Positions 21,040 through 36,202 of a stretch of DNA of 62,500 nt are shown one piece after another. Both the position numbers and the translations under genes were made by a program. Where the stretch lies: assembly GCF_009363075.1 (NCBI RefSeq), contig NZ_CP045293.1:4825001-4887500 (forward strand), written 5' to 3'. The DNA comes from Paenibacillus guangzhouensis (GTDB taxonomy: Bacteria > Bacillota > Bacilli > Paenibacillales > Paenibacillaceae). The notes under the pieces were generated by a model. The model saw only the letters and a program-made list of their open reading frames with translations. It was not told the DNA's origin and searched no databases. Each line of letters opens with the position of its first letter. Position 1 is the stretch's first letter.

Positions 21040-21660
21040 TTACTTCTTCACCGTGGATTTTATTTTCACGAAGCTGTTTTTCGCACCTGGAATGGAACCT
21101 TTAACGAGAATTACGTTACGTTCTGCATCCACACGAACAACTTCTAATTTTTGAATTGTAACAGTCTCAGCACCCATGTGACCTGGAAGGTGTTTACCTT
21201 TTGGCACGCGGTTCGCTTGAATCGAACCCATGGAACCTGGGCCGCGGTGGTAACGAGAACCGTGAGTCATAGGACCACGACTTTGTCCCCAACGTTTGAT
21301 CGTACCCGTGAAACCTTTACCTTTGGAAATACCAGTTACGTCAACAAACTCGCCTGCTGCAAATAGATCAGCTTTCAATTCCTGGCCAACTTCATATGCT
21401 GCGAAATCAACACCGCGGAATTCACGAACGTAGCGCTTAGGAGCCGTATTGGCTTTTTTAGCGTGTGCAGTTTCCGGTTTGTTAGCATTCTTCTTCTTGT
21501 CGACGAAACCAAGCTGAATTGCTTCGTATCCATCATTCTCAAGATCTTTCTTTTGAAGAACCACACAAGGACCTACTTCGATTACAGTAACAGGCAATAC
21601 GTTACCTTCAGGAGTAAATACTTGAGTCATTCCTAATTTTTTACCTAAGATACCTTTCAT
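21040..21660 (-). CDS. rplC: 50S ribosomal protein L3
   Basis: A 206-residue L3 starting [19 protein letters not shown]. The central loop reaching the peptidyl transferase centre is seen in [21 protein letters not shown]. It is an assembly-initiator protein. Follows rpsJ by 38 bases. Confidence 0.99.
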   Translation of the reverse strand: MKGILGKKLGMTQVFTPEGNVLPVTVIEVGPCVVLQKKDLENDGYEAIQLGFVDKKKNANKPETAHAKKANTAPKRYVREFRGVDFAAYEVGQELKADLFAAGEFVDVTGISKGKGFTGTIKRWGQSRGPMTHGSRYHRGPGSMGSIQANRVPKGKHLPGHMGAETVTIQKLEVVRVDAERNVILVKGSIPGAKNSFVKIKSTVKK

Positions 21661-21698
21661 GTTGACACCTCATTCCCTTTCATAAATACAAGCTTGAA

Positions 21699-22109
<411 letters not shown>

Positions 22110-22144
22110 TCACATCATCGCAACGTCTCAGAACAACATTAGTA

Positions 22145-22173
22145 ATTATACATAAAATCGTAGGCGAATGCAA
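22145..22173 (-). promoter_or_regulatory. Promoter of the S10 operon
   Basis: On the minus strand TTGCAT (22168-22173) and a perfect TATAAT (22145-22150) are 17 bases apart. Predicted transcription start is near 22138, about 130 bases before rpsJ. Confidence 0.85.
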
Positions 22174-22231
22174 GCGAAAATATCGAATGCAAAATTACAT
22201 CCGATTTCTTCTATATATATGTGATCCCGAA

Positions 22232-22265
22232 GAAAACAAAAGCCCACATCCGAGGACGTGGGCTT
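22232..22265 (-). terminator. Terminator after tuf
   Basis: AAGCCCAC/GTGGGCTT 8-bp stem with a few inner pairs, followed by TTTTGTTTTC in the minus-strand transcript, 20 bases after the tuf stop. It separates the str operon from the S10 promoter. Confidence 0.9.
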
Positions 22266-22284
22266 CTTAAATTCGTCAAACGAA

Positions 22285-23475
22285 TTATTTGTTGATTGTA
22301 GCAACCGCACCTGCACCAACTGTACGTCCGCCTTCACGGATCGCAAAGCGAGTACCTTCTTCGATCGCGATTGGAGCGATCAAATCAACAGTTACAGTGA
22401 TGTTGTCACCAGGCATAACCATTTCAGTACCTTCTGGCAAGTTGATGATACCAGTTACGTCAGTTGTACGGAAGTAGAACTGTGGACGGTATCCAGTGAA
22501 GAATGGCTTATGACGGCCACCCTCTTCTTTTGTCAAAACATAGATTTGTGCGGAGAAGTTTGTGTGTGGTTTAACAGAACCCACTTTCGCCAATACTTGA
22601 CCACGCTCGATGTCTTTGCGGTCTACACCACGAAGAAGGGCACCGATGTTGTCGCCCGCTTGTGCGGAATCGAGCAATTTACGGAACATTTCTACGCCTG
22701 TAACTACGCATTTGCGAGTTTCTTCAGCGATACCAACGATTTCAACTTCGTCTTGTACTTTAACAGTACCACGCTCTACACGACCTGTAGCAACAGTACC
22801 ACGGCCAGTGATGGAGAATACGTCCTCGACAGGCATCAAGAAAGGCTTGTCAGTGTCGCGCTCTGGTTGTGGGATGTAGCTGTCAACTTGTTCGAACAAC
22901 TCAACAATTTTGTCAGCCCATGCGCCATCAGGGTTTTGCAACGCTTCACGAGCAGAACCACGGATGATTGGAGTGTCGTCGCCTGGGAATTCGTATTCGC
23001 TAAGAAGGTCACGAATTTCCATTTCAACTAGCTCTAGCAACTCTTCGTCTTCAACCATGTCACATTTGTTCATGAACACAACGATGTATGGAACGCCTAC
23101 TTGGCGGGACAACAAGATGTGCTCACGAGTTTGTGGCATAGGACCGTCGGAAGCGGATACTACTAGGATCGCTCCGTCCATTTGTGCTGCACCAGTGATC
23201 ATGTTTTTAACATAGTCGGCGTGACCTGGGCAGTCAACGTGTGCATAGTGACGGTTAGGTGTTTCATACTCAACGTGTGCAGTCGAGATTGTGATACCGC
23301 GCTCGCGCTCTTCTGGAGCTTTGTCGATTTGGTCGAATGCTACTGCAGCACCGCCATATCTTTTGGACAATACAGTTGTGATTGCAGCTGTAAGAGTTGT
23401 TTTACCATGGTCAACGTGACCGATTGTACCGATGTTAACATGCGGTTTATTACGTTCAAACTTAGCCTTTGCCAT
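22285..23475 (-). CDS. tuf: Elongation factor Tu
   Basis: A 396-residue EF-Tu that delivers aminoacyl-tRNA to the ribosome. GTPase motifs GHVDHGKT (19-26), DCPGH and NKCD are intact, as is the RGITI effector segment. Only one tuf is seen here, at its Firmicute place after fusA with a 91-base gap. The gap contains a TATAAT on the minus strand but no convincing -35. Confidence 0.99.
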   Translation of the reverse strand: MAKAKFERNKPHVNIGTIGHVDHGKTTLTAAITTVLSKRYGGAAVAFDQIDKAPEERERGITISTAHVEYETPNRHYAHVDCPGHADYVKNMITGAAQMDGAILVVSASDGPMPQTREHILLSRQVGVPYIVVFMNKCDMVEDEELLELVEMEIRDLLSEYEFPGDDTPIIRGSAREALQNPDGAWADKIVELFEQVDSYIPQPERDTDKPFLMPVEDVFSITGRGTVATGRVERGTVKVQDEVEIVGIAEETRKCVVTGVEMFRKLLDSAQAGDNIGALLRGVDRKDIERGQVLAKVGSVKPHTNFSAQIYVLTKEEGGRHKPFFTGYRPQFYFRTTDVTGIINLPEGTEMVMPGDNITVTVDLIAPIAIEEGTRFAIREGGRTVGAGAVATINK

Positions 23476-23566
23476 TTGAAACGATGCCTCCTTAATATAT
23501 AGGAAATTATATTTTGCCTCGCAGGGTTCAGACGTATCCTCCGCCTACGCGGTTAGTAAACAAGTA

Positions 23567-25636
23567 TTAGCCTTTTTTCGATACGATCTCTTCAGCGATG
23601 CTGCGTGGTACTTCTTCATAGTGAGAAAGTTCCATTGCGAACACGCCGCGTCCTTGTGTACCGGAACGAAGAGTTGTGGAATAACCAAACATCTCAGCGA
23701 GAGGTACCTTAGCACGGATAATTTGAGCTCCACCACGGGAATCCATACCTTCGATACGACCACGACGGGAGTTCAACATACCCATAACGTCGCCCATGTA
23801 CTCTTCAGGAACTGTAACTTCAACTTTCATGATTGGCTCAAGAAGCACTGGGTTACATTTGTCTTTCGCCGCTTTAAGCGCCATGGAACCCGCGATCTTA
23901 AACGCCATCTCATTGGAGTCAACGTCATGGTAAGATCCGTCGAATACTGTAGCTTTGATATCAACAAGCGGGAATCCAGCAAGTACGCCGTTCTTCATCG
24001 CTTCTTCGATACCAGCAAGTGCCGGTGCGATGTATTCACGAGGAACCGATCCACCAACAACTTTACTTTCGAACTTGGAGCCTGCACCAGCTTCTTGTGG
24101 TTCGAACTCGACCCATACGTGACCGTATTGACCGCGACCACCAGACTGACGTACAAACTTACCTTCAACCTTAGCTGCAGTTTTGAATGTCTCACGGTAA
24201 GCAACTTGTGGTTTACCTACGTTCGTCTCAACCTTGAATTCGCGACGCATACGGTCAACGATGATATCAAGGTGAAGCTCACCCATACCCGCTAGGATTG
24301 TCTGACCAGTCTCTTCATCTGTGTGTGCACGTAATGTCGGATCTTCTTCCGTCAATTTACCAAGTGCAACACCCATTTTGTCTTGGTCAGCTTTTGTTTT
24401 TGGTTCTACAGCGATTTGAATTACCGGATCAGGGAAGTTCATGGACTCCAAGATGATCGGTGCTTTCTCATCACAAAGTGTATCACCAGTACCTGTATCT
24501 TTCAAACCTACCGCAGCAGCGATATCACCCGAATAAACAACATCAATTTCTTGACGGCTATTCGCATGCATTTGAAGGATACGGCCGATACGCTCACGTT
24601 TGCCTTTTGTTGCATTCAACACGTATGATCCGGAGTTAAGAACACCAGAGTATACGCGGAAGAATGTCAATTTACCAACGTAAGGATCCGTCATAATTTT
24701 GAATGCAAGAGCTGAGAACGGCTCTTCATCGGAAGAATGACGAACTTCTTCTGTCCCATCTTCAAGATGACCGTTGATCGCAGGAACATCGATCGGAGCT
24801 GGCAAGTAATCAATAACTGCGTCCAACATCAATTGAACACCTTTATTTTTGTACGAAGAACCACAAATTACCGGGAAGATTTTAACTTCACATACACCTT
24901 TGCGAAGCGCTGCTTTCAGCTCAGGAACTGTGATTTCTTCACCTTCAAGGTATTTCATAGTTAATTCTTCGTCAAGCTCAGCAACTTTCTCGATCAATTC
25001 GTTGCGCAGTTCTTCTACTTTGTCTTTGAACTCAGCAGGAACTTCAACGACATCGATATCTTTACCAAGATCGTCTTTGAACATATGAGCTACGTTCTCA
25101 ACGATATCGATAATACCGATGAAATCATTTTCTGCGCCAATTGGAAGCTGAATAGCAACCGCATTCGCTTGAAGACGATCTTTCATCGTTTGGATTACAT
25201 TTAAGTAGTCCGCACCGATGATGTCCATTTTATTGACATAAGCAATACGTGGAACACCGTAACGGTCAGCTTGTCTCCAAACTGTCTCGGACTGAGGCTC
25301 AACGCCTTCTTTAGCACTGAAAACACCAACTGCCCCATCTAATACGCGAAGGGAACGCTCTACTTCAACCGTGAAGTCAACGTGACCCGGAGTATCAATG
25401 ATATTAACGCGGTTACCTTTCCAAGCAGCAGTCGTAGCAGCGGAAGTAATCGTAATTCCGCGCTCTTGTTCTTGCTCCATCCAGTCCATTGTCGCAGCAC
25501 CTTCGTGAACCTCACCGATCTTGTGCGTACGGCCTGTATAGAACAAAATGCGCTCAGTCGTAGTTGTCTTACCAGCGTCAATATGCGCCATGATCCCGAT
25601 ATTGCGGGTATTAGCTAAGGAGAACTCTCTTGACAT
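23567..25636 (-). CDS. fusA: Elongation factor G
   Basis: A 689-residue translocase EF-G, starting [25 protein letters not shown] with the P-loop [14 protein letters not shown] and NKMD motifs and all five domains. The start at 25636 has GAAGGGAG eight bases upstream; an in-frame ATG six codons earlier is less well placed. Third in the rpsL-rpsG-fusA-tuf series. Confidence 0.98.
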   Translation of the reverse strand: MSREFSLANTRNIGIMAHIDAGKTTTTERILFYTGRTHKIGEVHEGAATMDWMEQEQERGITITSAATTAAWKGNRVNIIDTPGHVDFTVEVERSLRVLDGAVGVFSAKEGVEPQSETVWRQADRYGVPRIAYVNKMDIIGADYLNVIQTMKDRLQANAVAIQLPIGAENDFIGIIDIVENVAHMFKDDLGKDIDVVEVPAEFKDKVEELRNELIEKVAELDEELTMKYLEGEEITVPELKAALRKGVCEVKIFPVICGSSYKNKGVQLMLDAVIDYLPAPIDVPAINGHLEDGTEEVRHSSDEEPFSALAFKIMTDPYVGKLTFFRVYSGVLNSGSYVLNATKGKRERIGRILQMHANSRQEIDVVYSGDIAAAVGLKDTGTGDTLCDEKAPIILESMNFPDPVIQIAVEPKTKADQDKMGVALGKLTEEDPTLRAHTDEETGQTILAGMGELHLDIIVDRMRREFKVETNVGKPQVAYRETFKTAAKVEGKFVRQSGGRGQYGHVWVEFEPQEAGAGSKFESKVVGGSVPREYIAPALAGIEEAMKNGVLAGFPLVDIKATVFDGSYHDVDSNEMAFKIAGSMALKAAKDKCNPVLLEPIMKVEVTVPEEYMGDVMGMLNSRRGRIEGMDSRGGAQIIRAKVPLAEMFGYSTTLRSGTQGRGVFAMELSHYEEVPRSIAEEIVSKKG

Positions 25637-25705
25637 GAAACGGTCTCCCTTCAAAATCTCAATTTATAGTGGCGCGGGCACGAAAGTACCCACGCTATTA
25701 TGATT

Positions 25706-26176
25706 CTACCAACGGTAGTGAGCAAACGCTTTGTTCGCTTCTGCCATTTTGTGCGTGTCTTCACGTTTCTTAACGGAAGCACCTGTGTTGTTGGATGCAT
25801 CTAGAATTTCAGCTGCTAGACGCTCTTCCATTGTTTTCTCACCGCGATTGCGGGAGTAGTTCACGAGCCAACGTAAGCCTAATGCTGTACGTCTCTCAGG
25901 TTTAACTTCGATCGGAACTTGATAGTTCGCACCACCAACACGACGAGCTTTAACCTCAAGAACTGGCATGATATTTTTGATCGCTGCTTCAAACACTTCC
26001 ATAGGATCTTTACCGGAACGTTCTTGAATCAACTTGAACGCATCATAAAGAATTGTTTGGGCAACGCCTCTTTTACCATCAAGCATGATGCGGTTGATCA
26101 AGCGAGTAACCAACTTGCTGTTATACACCGGATCTGGCAACACGTCTCTTTTTGTAACTGGACCTTTGCGTGGCAT
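25706..26176 (-). CDS. rpsG: 30S ribosomal protein S7
   Basis: A 156-residue S7, which nucleates the 30S head and forms part of the E site. [31 protein letters not shown] and the terminal [14 protein letters not shown] are diagnostic. Follows rpsL by 50 bases. Confidence 0.99.
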   Translation of the reverse strand: MPRKGPVTKRDVLPDPVYNSKLVTRLINRIMLDGKRGVAQTILYDAFKLIQERSGKDPMEVFEAAIKNIMPVLEVKARRVGGANYQVPIEVKPERRTALGLRWLVNYSRNRGEKTMEERLAAEILDASNNTGASVKKREDTHKMAEANKAFAHYRW

Positions 26177-26226
26177 TGTAATCCCCCTTTCCCAAATAAT
26201 CGTTTTAGAAATTTACGTTACGTAAA

Positions 26227-26646
26227 TTATTTTTTAGCTTTTGGACGTTTCGTACCGTATTTCGAACGAGCCTGCATACGGTTATTCACACCTGCAGTAT
26301 CAAGCGCACCGCGAACGATATGGTAACGCACCCCTGGAAGGTCTTTTACCCGTCCTCCACGTACTAATACGACACTGTGCTCTTGCAAGTTGTGACCGAT
26401 ACCTCCGATATAAGCTGTAACCTCTACACGGTTCGTCAAACGAACACGGGCATATTTACGAAGCGCGGAGTTCGGTTTTTTCGGAGTCATTGTACCTACA
26501 CGAGTACAAACACCACGTTTTTGTGGAGCGCTCAAATCAGTCTCTTCACGCTTAAGTGCGTTGAATCCTTTTTGAAGTGCTGGGGATTTCGACTTAGTGA
26601 TTTTCGCTTGACGTCCTTTACGAACTAGCTGGTTAATTGTTGGCAT
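26227..26646 (-). CDS. rpsL: 30S ribosomal protein S12
   Basis: A 139-residue S12 of the decoding centre. The two streptomycin-determining loops, [11 protein letters not shown] and [13 protein letters not shown], carry the lysines of the sensitive type. Follows rplGB by 130 bases and precedes rpsG. Confidence 0.99.
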   Translation of the reverse strand: MPTINQLVRKGRQAKITKSKSPALQKGFNALKREETDLSAPQKRGVCTRVGTMTPKKPNSALRKYARVRLTNRVEVTAYIGGIGHNLQEHSVVLVRGGRVKDLPGVRYHIVRGALDTAGVNNRMQARSKYGTKRPKAKK

Positions 26647-26775
26647 GTTGCCACCCCCTTCCCATATTTTTAACCTTCATAAACCTTCAACATAAGTCCA
26701 CAGACCCAGGTGGTTCATTAAAAGACAAATGAAAAGTCTTTGCAATACTTTCGCATCACAAAAACATCGGTTTAA

Positions 26776-27027
26776 CTAATCATTTACAATGGCAACCATC
26801 GCTGCACCAACATCAATCCCGCAAGCCTTGCCGAGATTCTTCATCGTGTCCACGTAGGTAATCTTCACACCCTTGTCCTCACAGAGAAGAACAACTTTAG
26901 ATGTAATTCTCGAATCGGCATCTTGCGCAACATATACTTCCGTCGCTTTACCGAGCTCTACCATTCGAATTGTTTGTTTCGTGCCAACGCGAATATTCTC
27001 TTCCTGTAGTCCTTTGTCATTAGACAT
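26776..27027 (-). CDS. rplGB: L7Ae-family K-turn binding protein (YbxF)
   Basis: An 83-residue protein of the L7Ae/L30e/YbxF group. IRVGTKQTIRMVELGKATEVYVAQDADSR and VVLLCEDKGVKITYVDTMKNLGKACGI fit the kink-turn RNA-binding fold. The B. subtilis homologue binds K-turns and can associate with ribosomes; its exact job is unsettled. ATG 27027 is chosen because GGAGG is nine bases upstream; another ATG three codons earlier touches the Shine-Dalgarno. First gene of the str operon. Confidence 0.93.
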   Translation of the reverse strand: MSNDKGLQEENIRVGTKQTIRMVELGKATEVYVAQDADSRITSKVVLLCEDKGVKITYVDTMKNLGKACGIDVGAAMVAIVND

Positions 27028-27078
27028 AAACTTCATCCTCCAAAAGAACAGGTGACAATCTCTCAGGCACACTACGAT

Positions 27079-27107
27079 ATATTATCACCTAGAAATACTA
27101 TTGTCAA
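27079..27107 (-). promoter_or_regulatory. Promoter of the str operon (rplGB-rpsL-rpsG-fusA-tuf)
   Basis: TTGACA (27102-27107) and TAATAT (27079-27084) on the minus strand, 17-base spacing, directly after the rpoC terminator. Confidence 0.87.
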
Positions 27108-27110
27108 GAA

Positions 27111-27169
27111 TAAAAGATGCAAGAAACGCATTTTTTGCGAGAACTGCCAAACCATACGTTCCTTGCATC
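27111..27169 (-). terminator. Terminator after rpoC
   Basis: A 13-bp nearly perfect stem (GATGCAAG...CTTGCATC in the transcript, with a further AACG/CGTT) and a 28-base loop, followed by TTTTATT, eight bases after the rpoC stop. Confidence 0.85.
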
Positions 27170-27177
27170 CTATTTAA

Positions 27178-30100
27178 TTACTCTACAGTAACAGTTTCTA
27201 GTGCTGCTTCAACGGTTTCTTCCGATTCCGGCTCCACAAACTTCACGCTGCGGTAACGGTTCATACCTGTACCCGCAGGGATCAGTTTACCAATGATGAC
27301 ATTCTCTTTCAAGCCGAGCAACTTATCGACTTTTCCTTTGATTGCGGCATCTGTAAGAACACGTGTTGTCTCTTGGAAGGATGCAGCAGACAAGAAGGAA
27401 TCTGTCTCAAGGGATGCTTTGGTAATACCAAGCAATACCGGTTTCGCAACCGCAGGTTCTTTATCCGAAAGAATTGCTTCTTTGTTCGCAGCTTCATATT
27501 CATGAATATCCACGAAGGAACCTGGCAAGAGCGTCGTTTCACCCGCATCGATAATACGGATTTTACGAAGCATTTGCTTGATCATAACCTCAACGTGCTT
27601 ATCGTTAATTTCTACCCCTTGGTTACGATATACGCGTTGAACTTCTTGGAGAATATAGTTCTGAACCCCACGGATACCTTTGATACGAAGCATTTCCTTC
27701 GGATCGATGGAACCGTCTGTCAGCTCATCACCAGCTTCAATCGCTTTACCTTCATAGACGCGAATACGGGATCCATATGTGACGGAGTAGACTTTCGTCT
27801 CTGCTTCACCTTGAACTTCGATTTCACGACGATCTTTGGTCTCGCGGATTTCTTTGACGACACCATCGATTTCGGTAATGATTGCTTGACCTTTCGGATT
27901 ACGCGCTTCGAAAAGCTCTTGGATACGCGGCAAACCTTGCGTGATATCGTCTCCGGCAACGCCCCCGGTATGGAATGTACGCATCGTAAGCTGTGTTCCT
28001 GGTTCCCCGATGGATTGAGCTGCGATAATACCAACCGCTTCCCCGATCTCAACGTGTTTACCAGTCGCAAGGTTACGACCGTAACATTTCTTACAAATAC
28101 CATGACGCGCACGGCAACTAAGAACAGAACGAATTTGTAATCTTTCAACGCCATCAGGACGCATCAACGCACCGGAACTGAGCAATTCTTCGGCTTTATC
28201 CGAATCGATCAGGTCATTGCGGTTCACGATGATTTCGCCTGTCTGCGGATGTTTGATCGTCTCGAAGGAATAACGTCCTTCAATACGGTCGTACAGATCC
28301 TCGATAACTTCTTTACCGTCTTGAATACGGCTAACGGTGAAGCCTTTATCCGTTCCGCAATCTTCTTCACGGATGATCACATCTTGGGCAACGTCAACGA
28401 GACGACGAGTCAAGTAACCCGAATCGGCTGTACGAAGAGCTGTATCGGCCAAACCTTTACGCGCTCCATGCGTCGAAATAAAGTATTCCAAGACCGTAAG
28501 ACCTTCACGGAAGTTCGATTTGATCGGCAACTCGATGATTCGACCGGATGGGTTGGCCATGAGACCACGCATACCGCCGAGCTGCGTAATCTGGGATTTG
28601 TTACCCCGTGCTTTGGAATCAACCATGAGCATGATGGAGTTATAGCGATCCATCGATTTCATGAGGATATCTGTCAGCTGATCTTTTGTCTTACTCCAAA
28701 TCTCGATCACTCGGTCATAACGCTCTTCCGTTGTGATAAGTCCACGACGGTACTGATTCGTAACAACGCGTACTTTCTCATCGGATTCTTTGAGCAATTG
28801 TACTTTTTCTGGTGGTACGATAACGTCCGAAACGGCGATACTGATACCAGCCTTCGTGGAGTACGTAAAACCGAGCTGCTTGATTGCATCCAATATAACA
28901 GATGTTTTTGTTGTATGGTAAGTTTCAAAGCATCTTGCGATGATTTGACCCAAATAATCTTTACCTACTGCACCCGTCTGCGGTACTTCATTAATGATAT
29001 CAAGTACATTTGCACCTTTTTCATAAATGAAATAGTGATCCGGTGTGCCGTAGAACAAATTGTTCTTCGTTGGTTCATTGATGTAAGGGAAGTCAGCTGG
29101 GAAAATCTCGTTAAAGATAATCCGTCCAACCGTCGTTACGATCAATGCTTCTTGCTGTTTATCCGTAAAGGATGTTTTGCTCAAAGCTTTAACAGGGATC
29201 GCTACACGTGCATGCAAGGATGCTGTTCCACGTTGGTAAGCAGATACCGCTTCGTTCACATTCGCGAAGATCAGACCTGATCCCTTCGCTTCTTTGTTAT
29301 CCATTGTCAAGTAGAAACTACCTAGAACCATATCCTGAGACGGCGTAACAACTGGCTTACCATCTTTAGGGTTCAAAATATTACCGGATGCGAGCATCAA
29401 GATGCGTGCCTCCGCTTGTGCTTCTGCGGACAATGGAACGTGAACCGCCATTTGGTCACCGTCGAAGTCGGCGTTGTAAGCCGTACATACAAGCGGATGA
29501 AGTTTAATTGCGCGTCCTTCAACAAGGGTTGGCTCGAACGCCTGGATACCAAGTCTGTGAAGCGTCGGGGCACGGTTCAGAAGAACTGGATGTTCTTTGA
29601 TAACCTCTTCGAGGACATCCCATACTTCAGCACTTACGCGTTCCACTTTGCGCTTCGCACTCTTAATATTATGTGCAAGGCCTTTATTCACAAGTTCTTT
29701 CATCACAAATGGCTTGAACAATTCAAGCGCCATTTCTTTTGGAAGACCACATTGATACATTTTCAAGCTAGGACCTACGACGATAACGGAACGACCAGAG
29801 TAGTCAACCCGTTTACCGAGCAAGTTCTGACGGAAACGTCCTTGTTTACCTTTAAGCATGTGGCTAAGAGACTTCAATGGACGGTTACCTGGACCTGTTA
29901 CCGGACGGCCGCGACGACCATTATCGATCAATGCGTCTACCGCTTCTTGCAGCATCCGCTTCTCGTTCTGAACGATAATATCAGGTGCGCCAAGATCCAG
30001 AAGGCGTTTCAAACGGTTATTCCGGTTAATAACGCGGCGGTACAAATCATTCAAGTCGGAAGTCGCAAAACGTCCGCCATCAAGCTGTACCATCGGGCGA

Positions 30101-30813
30101 AGCTCCGGTGGAATAACCGGTAATACATCAAGAATCATCCAATCCGGGAAGTTCCCGGAGTTACGGAATGCTTCGATAACTTCAAGGCGTTTGATCGCAC
30201 GATTACGACGTTGGCCTTGCGCAGTGCGAAGCTCTTCCTTCAAGAATTCCAGTTCTTTGTTCACATCGATGTCTTGAAGCAATTTTTTAACCGCTTCAGC
30301 ACCCATGCCTGCTTGGAATCCGTAGCCGTATTTCTCACGATAGCTGCGGTACTCTTTCTCCGAGAGAAGTTGTTTTTTCTCAAGCGGTGTATCTCCTGGA
30401 TCCGTTACAACATAAGATGCGAAATAGATAATTTCCTCGAGCGAACGAGGGGACATATCTAACGCAAGACCCATGCGGCTAGGAATTCCTTTGAAGTACC
30501 AGATGTGGGAGACAGGGGCAGCAAGCTCAATATGCCCCATACGCTCACGACGCACTTTCGCGCGTGTTACTTCTACGCCGCAACGGTCACAAACAACGCC
30601 TTTATAACGAACCCGTTTATATTTACCGCAATGACATTCCCAGTCCTTCGTTGGGCCGAAAATCTTCTCACAGAACAGCCCTTCTTTTTCCGGTTTCAAG
30701 GTACGATAGTTAATCGTTTCCGGCTTTTTTACTTCTCCGCGGGACCAGGACCGAATTTTCTCTGGCGATGCTAATCCAATCTTCATAAACTCAAAATTGT
30801 TTACGTCCAACAA
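27178..30813 (-). CDS. rpoC: DNA-directed RNA polymerase subunit beta-prime
   Basis: A 1211-residue beta-prime subunit. N-terminal zinc ligands C60, C62, C75, C78 (CHCGKYK...CDRC), the catalytic NADFDGDQM loop near residue 450, bridge helix and trigger loop regions and the second zinc cluster [16 protein letters not shown] are all present. TTG 30813 is the start: AAGGAGGG lies seven bases upstream and the protein begins [14 protein letters not shown] as in B. subtilis. 51 bases after rpoB. Confidence 0.98.
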   Translation of the reverse strand: MLDVNNFEFMKIGLASPEKIRSWSRGEVKKPETINYRTLKPEKEGLFCEKIFGPTKDWECHCGKYKRVRYKGVVCDRCGVEVTRAKVRRERMGHIELAAPVSHIWYFKGIPSRMGLALDMSPRSLEEIIYFASYVVTDPGDTPLEKKQLLSEKEYRSYREKYGYGFQAGMGAEAVKKLLQDIDVNKELEFLKEELRTAQGQRRNRAIKRLEVIEAFRNSGNFPDWMILDVLPVIPPELRPMVQLDGGRFATSDLNDLYRRVINRNNRLKRLLDLGAPDIIVQNEKRMLQEAVDALIDNGRRGRPVTGPGNRPLKSLSHMLKGKQGRFRQNLLGKRVDYSGRSVIVVGPSLKMYQCGLPKEMALELFKPFVMKELVNKGLAHNIKSAKRKVERVSAEVWDVLEEVIKEHPVLLNRAPTLHRLGIQAFEPTLVEGRAIKLHPLVCTAYNADFDGDQMAVHVPLSAEAQAEARILMLASGNILNPKDGKPVVTPSQDMVLGSFYLTMDNKEAKGSGLIFANVNEAVSAYQRGTASLHARVAIPVKALSKTSFTDKQQEALIVTTVGRIIFNEIFPADFPYINEPTKNNLFYGTPDHYFIYEKGANVLDIINEVPQTGAVGKDYLGQIIARCFETYHTTKTSVILDAIKQLGFTYSTKAGISIAVSDVIVPPEKVQLLKESDEKVRVVTNQYRRGLITTEERYDRVIEIWSKTKDQLTDILMKSMDRYNSIMLMVDSKARGNKSQITQLGGMRGLMANPSGRIIELPIKSNFREGLTVLEYFISTHGARKGLADTALRTADSGYLTRRLVDVAQDVIIREEDCGTDKGFTVSRIQDGKEVIEDLYDRIEGRYSFETIKHPQTGEIIVNRNDLIDSDKAEELLSSGALMRPDGVERLQIRSVLSCRARHGICKKCYGRNLATGKHVEIGEAVGIIAAQSIGEPGTQLTMRTFHTGGVAGDDITQGLPRIQELFEARNPKGQAIITEIDGVVKEIRETKDRREIEVQGEAETKVYSVTYGSRIRVYEGKAIEAGDELTDGSIDPKEMLRIKGIRGVQNYILQEVQRVYRNQGVEINDKHVEVMIKQMLRKIRIIDAGETTLLPGSFVDIHEYEAANKEAILSDKEPAVAKPVLLGITKASLETDSFLSAASFQETTRVLTDAAIKGKVDKLLGLKENVIIGKLIPAGTGMNRYRSVKFVEPESEETVEAALETVTVE

Positions 30814-30864
30814 GGAGCAACCCTCCTTAACCCTGTACTATTTGGCCAAGCTATATACCATGAA

Positions 30865-34410
<3,546 letters not shown>

Positions 34411-34758
34411 CTTTAACTCACCCCTCATGTCTACTCACTAAAAATTTCATTGCGAATCCATCCCATTATCCTTTATAATCCTGCCATACAGCATTTTCAT
34501 GCTGACAGTTTACAAAAGCCCATGAAAATGATTCAAAAGGACAAATAAAGAAAAGCCCTTATCGAATGTTTTTTCGAAAAAAGAGCGTATTTCGCAACTA
34601 ATCCTTTCGTTTCTGATTCATTTCCTTCATATCCAGTAGATTTACCCAAAATGTAAACATTATACGTCAAACATCAAATTTCTATGCATTTAGCACCGAA
34701 AAATTTAGGCTTGACATTTTAACGCGATAAAGACATTTAGGTCATCCTAATACTGACA
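34411..34758 (-). promoter_or_regulatory. Long rpoB leader with hairpin
   Basis: About 345 transcribed bases without a gene lie between the rpoB promoter and start. A 10-bp perfect stem CATTTTCATG/CATGAAAATG (34492-34501 with 34521-34530) encloses a 19-base loop close to the start. An AT-rich TTTTTTCGAAAAAA palindrome lies near 34570. No known leader family was recognised. Confidence 0.45.
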
Positions 34759-34765
34759 TTTTATA

Positions 34766-34794
34766 ATAATAACATACCTGAAAAGTCAAGTCAA
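34766..34794 (-). promoter_or_regulatory. Promoter of rpoB-rpoC
   Basis: Two overlapping TTGACT hexamers (34789-34794 and 34784-34789) stand 17 bases from TATTAT (34766-34771) and 18 from TATAAA (34760-34765) on the minus strand, so two sigma-A readings overlap here. Confidence 0.8.
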
Positions 34795-34820
34795 GATTTC
34801 AATCTCGCCCTATAAATGGG

Positions 34821-35429
34821 TTAAGTTCTCTTAGTCGACTTGAAAATACGGTACCCTTTATCTTTCCCTACCTCTTCAACCGCATCTTCTCCGAATAACT
34901 CTTCTAGCTTCGCTCGTGCCGATGGCGCGCCTTGTTTCTTCTGAATGACGATCCATAACGTACCGTCTGCATTTAAATGATCATAAGCCTCTGTGAAAAT
35001 ACGATGCACCGTCTCTTTACCTGCTCGGATCGGCGGATTCGTGAGAATGACATCGAATGTCTTGCCCGCCACCTTCTCAAATAAATCACTCTGTTCAATG
35101 GTCACGTTCTGTATGCCATTGGCTCTCGCATTCTCCTTCGCAAGTTCAACAGCTCTCTCATTCACATCAACCATCGTCACATGCCCTTTGGGCGCCATGA
35201 GTGCTGCCGAGAATCCTATCGGCCCATAACCGCAGCCCACATCCAGTACCTTCGCATCCTCCGGCATCTCCATCATATCAATTAACACTTTACTGCCGTA
35301 ATCTACCCCCGCTTTCGAAAACACCCCTGCATCCGTTACAAAGCGAAGCTTCTTGCCGCGGAGCGTCTCTTCTATCGTGTTACGTTGATGGGCTACGGTA
35401 GGCTTGTTCGAGTAATAATGCTCTGACAT
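34821..35429 (-). CDS. Class I SAM-dependent methyltransferase, RsmC/YbxB-like
   Basis: A 202-residue methyltransferase. VLDVGCGYGPIGFSAAL is the SAM-binding motif I, MVDVNERAVELAKENA motif II, and DVILTNPPIRAG carries the NPP(F/I) motif of enzymes that methylate exocyclic amines of nucleic-acid bases. The family includes RsmC (16S G1207), but its Firmicute members, YbxB, have only the catalytic half and an unproven target. ATG 35429 has GGAGG seven bases upstream, preferred over the ATG just before it. Lies between rplL and rpoB as in B. subtilis. Confidence 0.85.
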   Translation of the reverse strand: MSEHYYSNKPTVAHQRNTIEETLRGKKLRFVTDAGVFSKAGVDYGSKVLIDMMEMPEDAKVLDVGCGYGPIGFSAALMAPKGHVTMVDVNERAVELAKENARANGIQNVTIEQSDLFEKVAGKTFDVILTNPPIRAGKETVHRIFTEAYDHLNADGTLWIVIQKKQGAPSARAKLEELFGEDAVEEVGKDKGYRIFKSTKRT

Positions 35430-35568
35430 CATCCGTCCTCCTGTTCTTATCCTGTTTTGTATTATACAATAAACGCCCCCTAACTCAAATGTTCTATGAT
35501 CTCTTTTTGTTAGTCCAATATACGTCGTACCACACAAGTATATTGATTTCTCTTAAACACCAAAAGTC

Positions 35569-35705
35569 GAAGCGTGTCCGAAGGACGAAAGCGGTCACTG
35601 CACACCGTAACTCTACTACACATCTCCTGCTCATTCGACAAACTTTCGGGTGTCCAGAGGGCGAGCCCCCTAAATCCCCCTTGTAAAGGGGGATTTAGGG
35701 GGATG
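35569..35705. repeat. Modular intergenic hairpin repeat, copy B
   Basis: Starts with GAAGCGTGTCC-GAA-GGACGAAAGCGGTC (a 4-bp stem with GAA loop), continues with a spacer containing CGTAACTC and CTCCT, then CGGGTGTCCAGAGGG and a perfect 15-bp stem whose arms are CCCCC-TAAAT-CCCCC (35666-35680) and its complement (35688-35702), ending ATTTAGGGGGATG. It shares order and conserved blocks with copy A near rplQ. Occupies the rplL to methyltransferase gap; no gene is supported there. Confidence 0.75.
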
Positions 35706-35741
35706 ACTACAAAGAGGTACAAGGATTCTTCCTCTCAACGC

Positions 35742-35775
35742 AAAAAGAGCCCTCCCTGTTGCCAGGGAAGGCTCT
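35742..35775 (-). terminator. Terminator after rplL
   Basis: A 13-pair stem (AGAGCC...GGCTCT) with a GCAA loop, one G-U pair in the sense RNA, followed by TTTTTG, ten bases after the rplL stop. Confidence 0.9.
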
Positions 35776-35784
35776 TTATCGAAA

Positions 35785-36150
35785 TTACTTAACTTCGATT
35801 GCTGCGCCAGCTTCTTCAAGCTTAGCTTTAACTGCTTCTGCTTCTTCTTTGCTAACTTTTTCTTTAAGTGGTTTTGGTGCGTTGTCAACAAGATCTTTAG
35901 CTTCTTTCAAGCCAAGGCCTGTTACTTCACGAACAACTTTGATAACGTTGATTTTGGATGCACCAGCGTTAGTCAAGATTACGTCGAATTCTGTTTGCTC
36001 AGCTGCACCAGCATCGCCAGCGCCACCAGCCATAACTGCTACAGGAGCTGCAGCTGTTACGCCGAATTCTTCTTCGATTGCTTTAACAAGTTCGTTCAAT
36101 TCTAAAACGTTCATGCCTTTGATGGCTTCTAAGATTTGTTCTTTACTCAT
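35785..36150 (-). CDS. rplL: 50S ribosomal protein L7/L12
   Basis: A 121-residue stalk protein: N-terminal dimerisation helices ([30 protein letters not shown]), an alanine/glycine hinge ([18 protein letters not shown]) and the globular C-terminal domain with [24 protein letters not shown] that recruits GTPase factors. Follows rplJ by 52 bases. Confidence 0.99.
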   Translation of the reverse strand: MSKEQILEAIKGMNVLELNELVKAIEEEFGVTAAAPVAVMAGGAGDAGAAEQTEFDVILTNAGASKINVIKVVREVTGLGLKEAKDLVDNAPKPLKEKVSKEEAEAVKAKLEEAGAAIEVK

Positions 36151-36202
36151 GGTAGAACCTCCAATAATTTTATAGTTTTAGGATGCGAGTCGCATCGCTT
36201 GA

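Noticed and set aside
22258-23031. A 257-codon plus-strand open frame antisense to tuf
   Set aside because: Shadow of the tuf coding sequence; cysteine- and phenylalanine-rich low-complexity translation without recognisable domains.
23476-23566. Separate tuf promoter in the fusA-tuf gap
   Set aside because: A TATAAT is present on the minus strand but no reasonable -35 lies 16-18 bases upstream, so it is not listed as a promoter.
28249-29280. A 343-codon plus-strand open frame antisense to rpoC
   Set aside because: It lies wholly inside rpoC, has no ribosome binding site or family resemblance, and is explained by the codon bias of the minus-strand gene.
35666-35702. G-quadruplex from the GGGGG runs of repeat copy B
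   Set aside because: Only two G5 runs occur per strand, too few for an intramolecular quadruplex; the perfect stem explains them.
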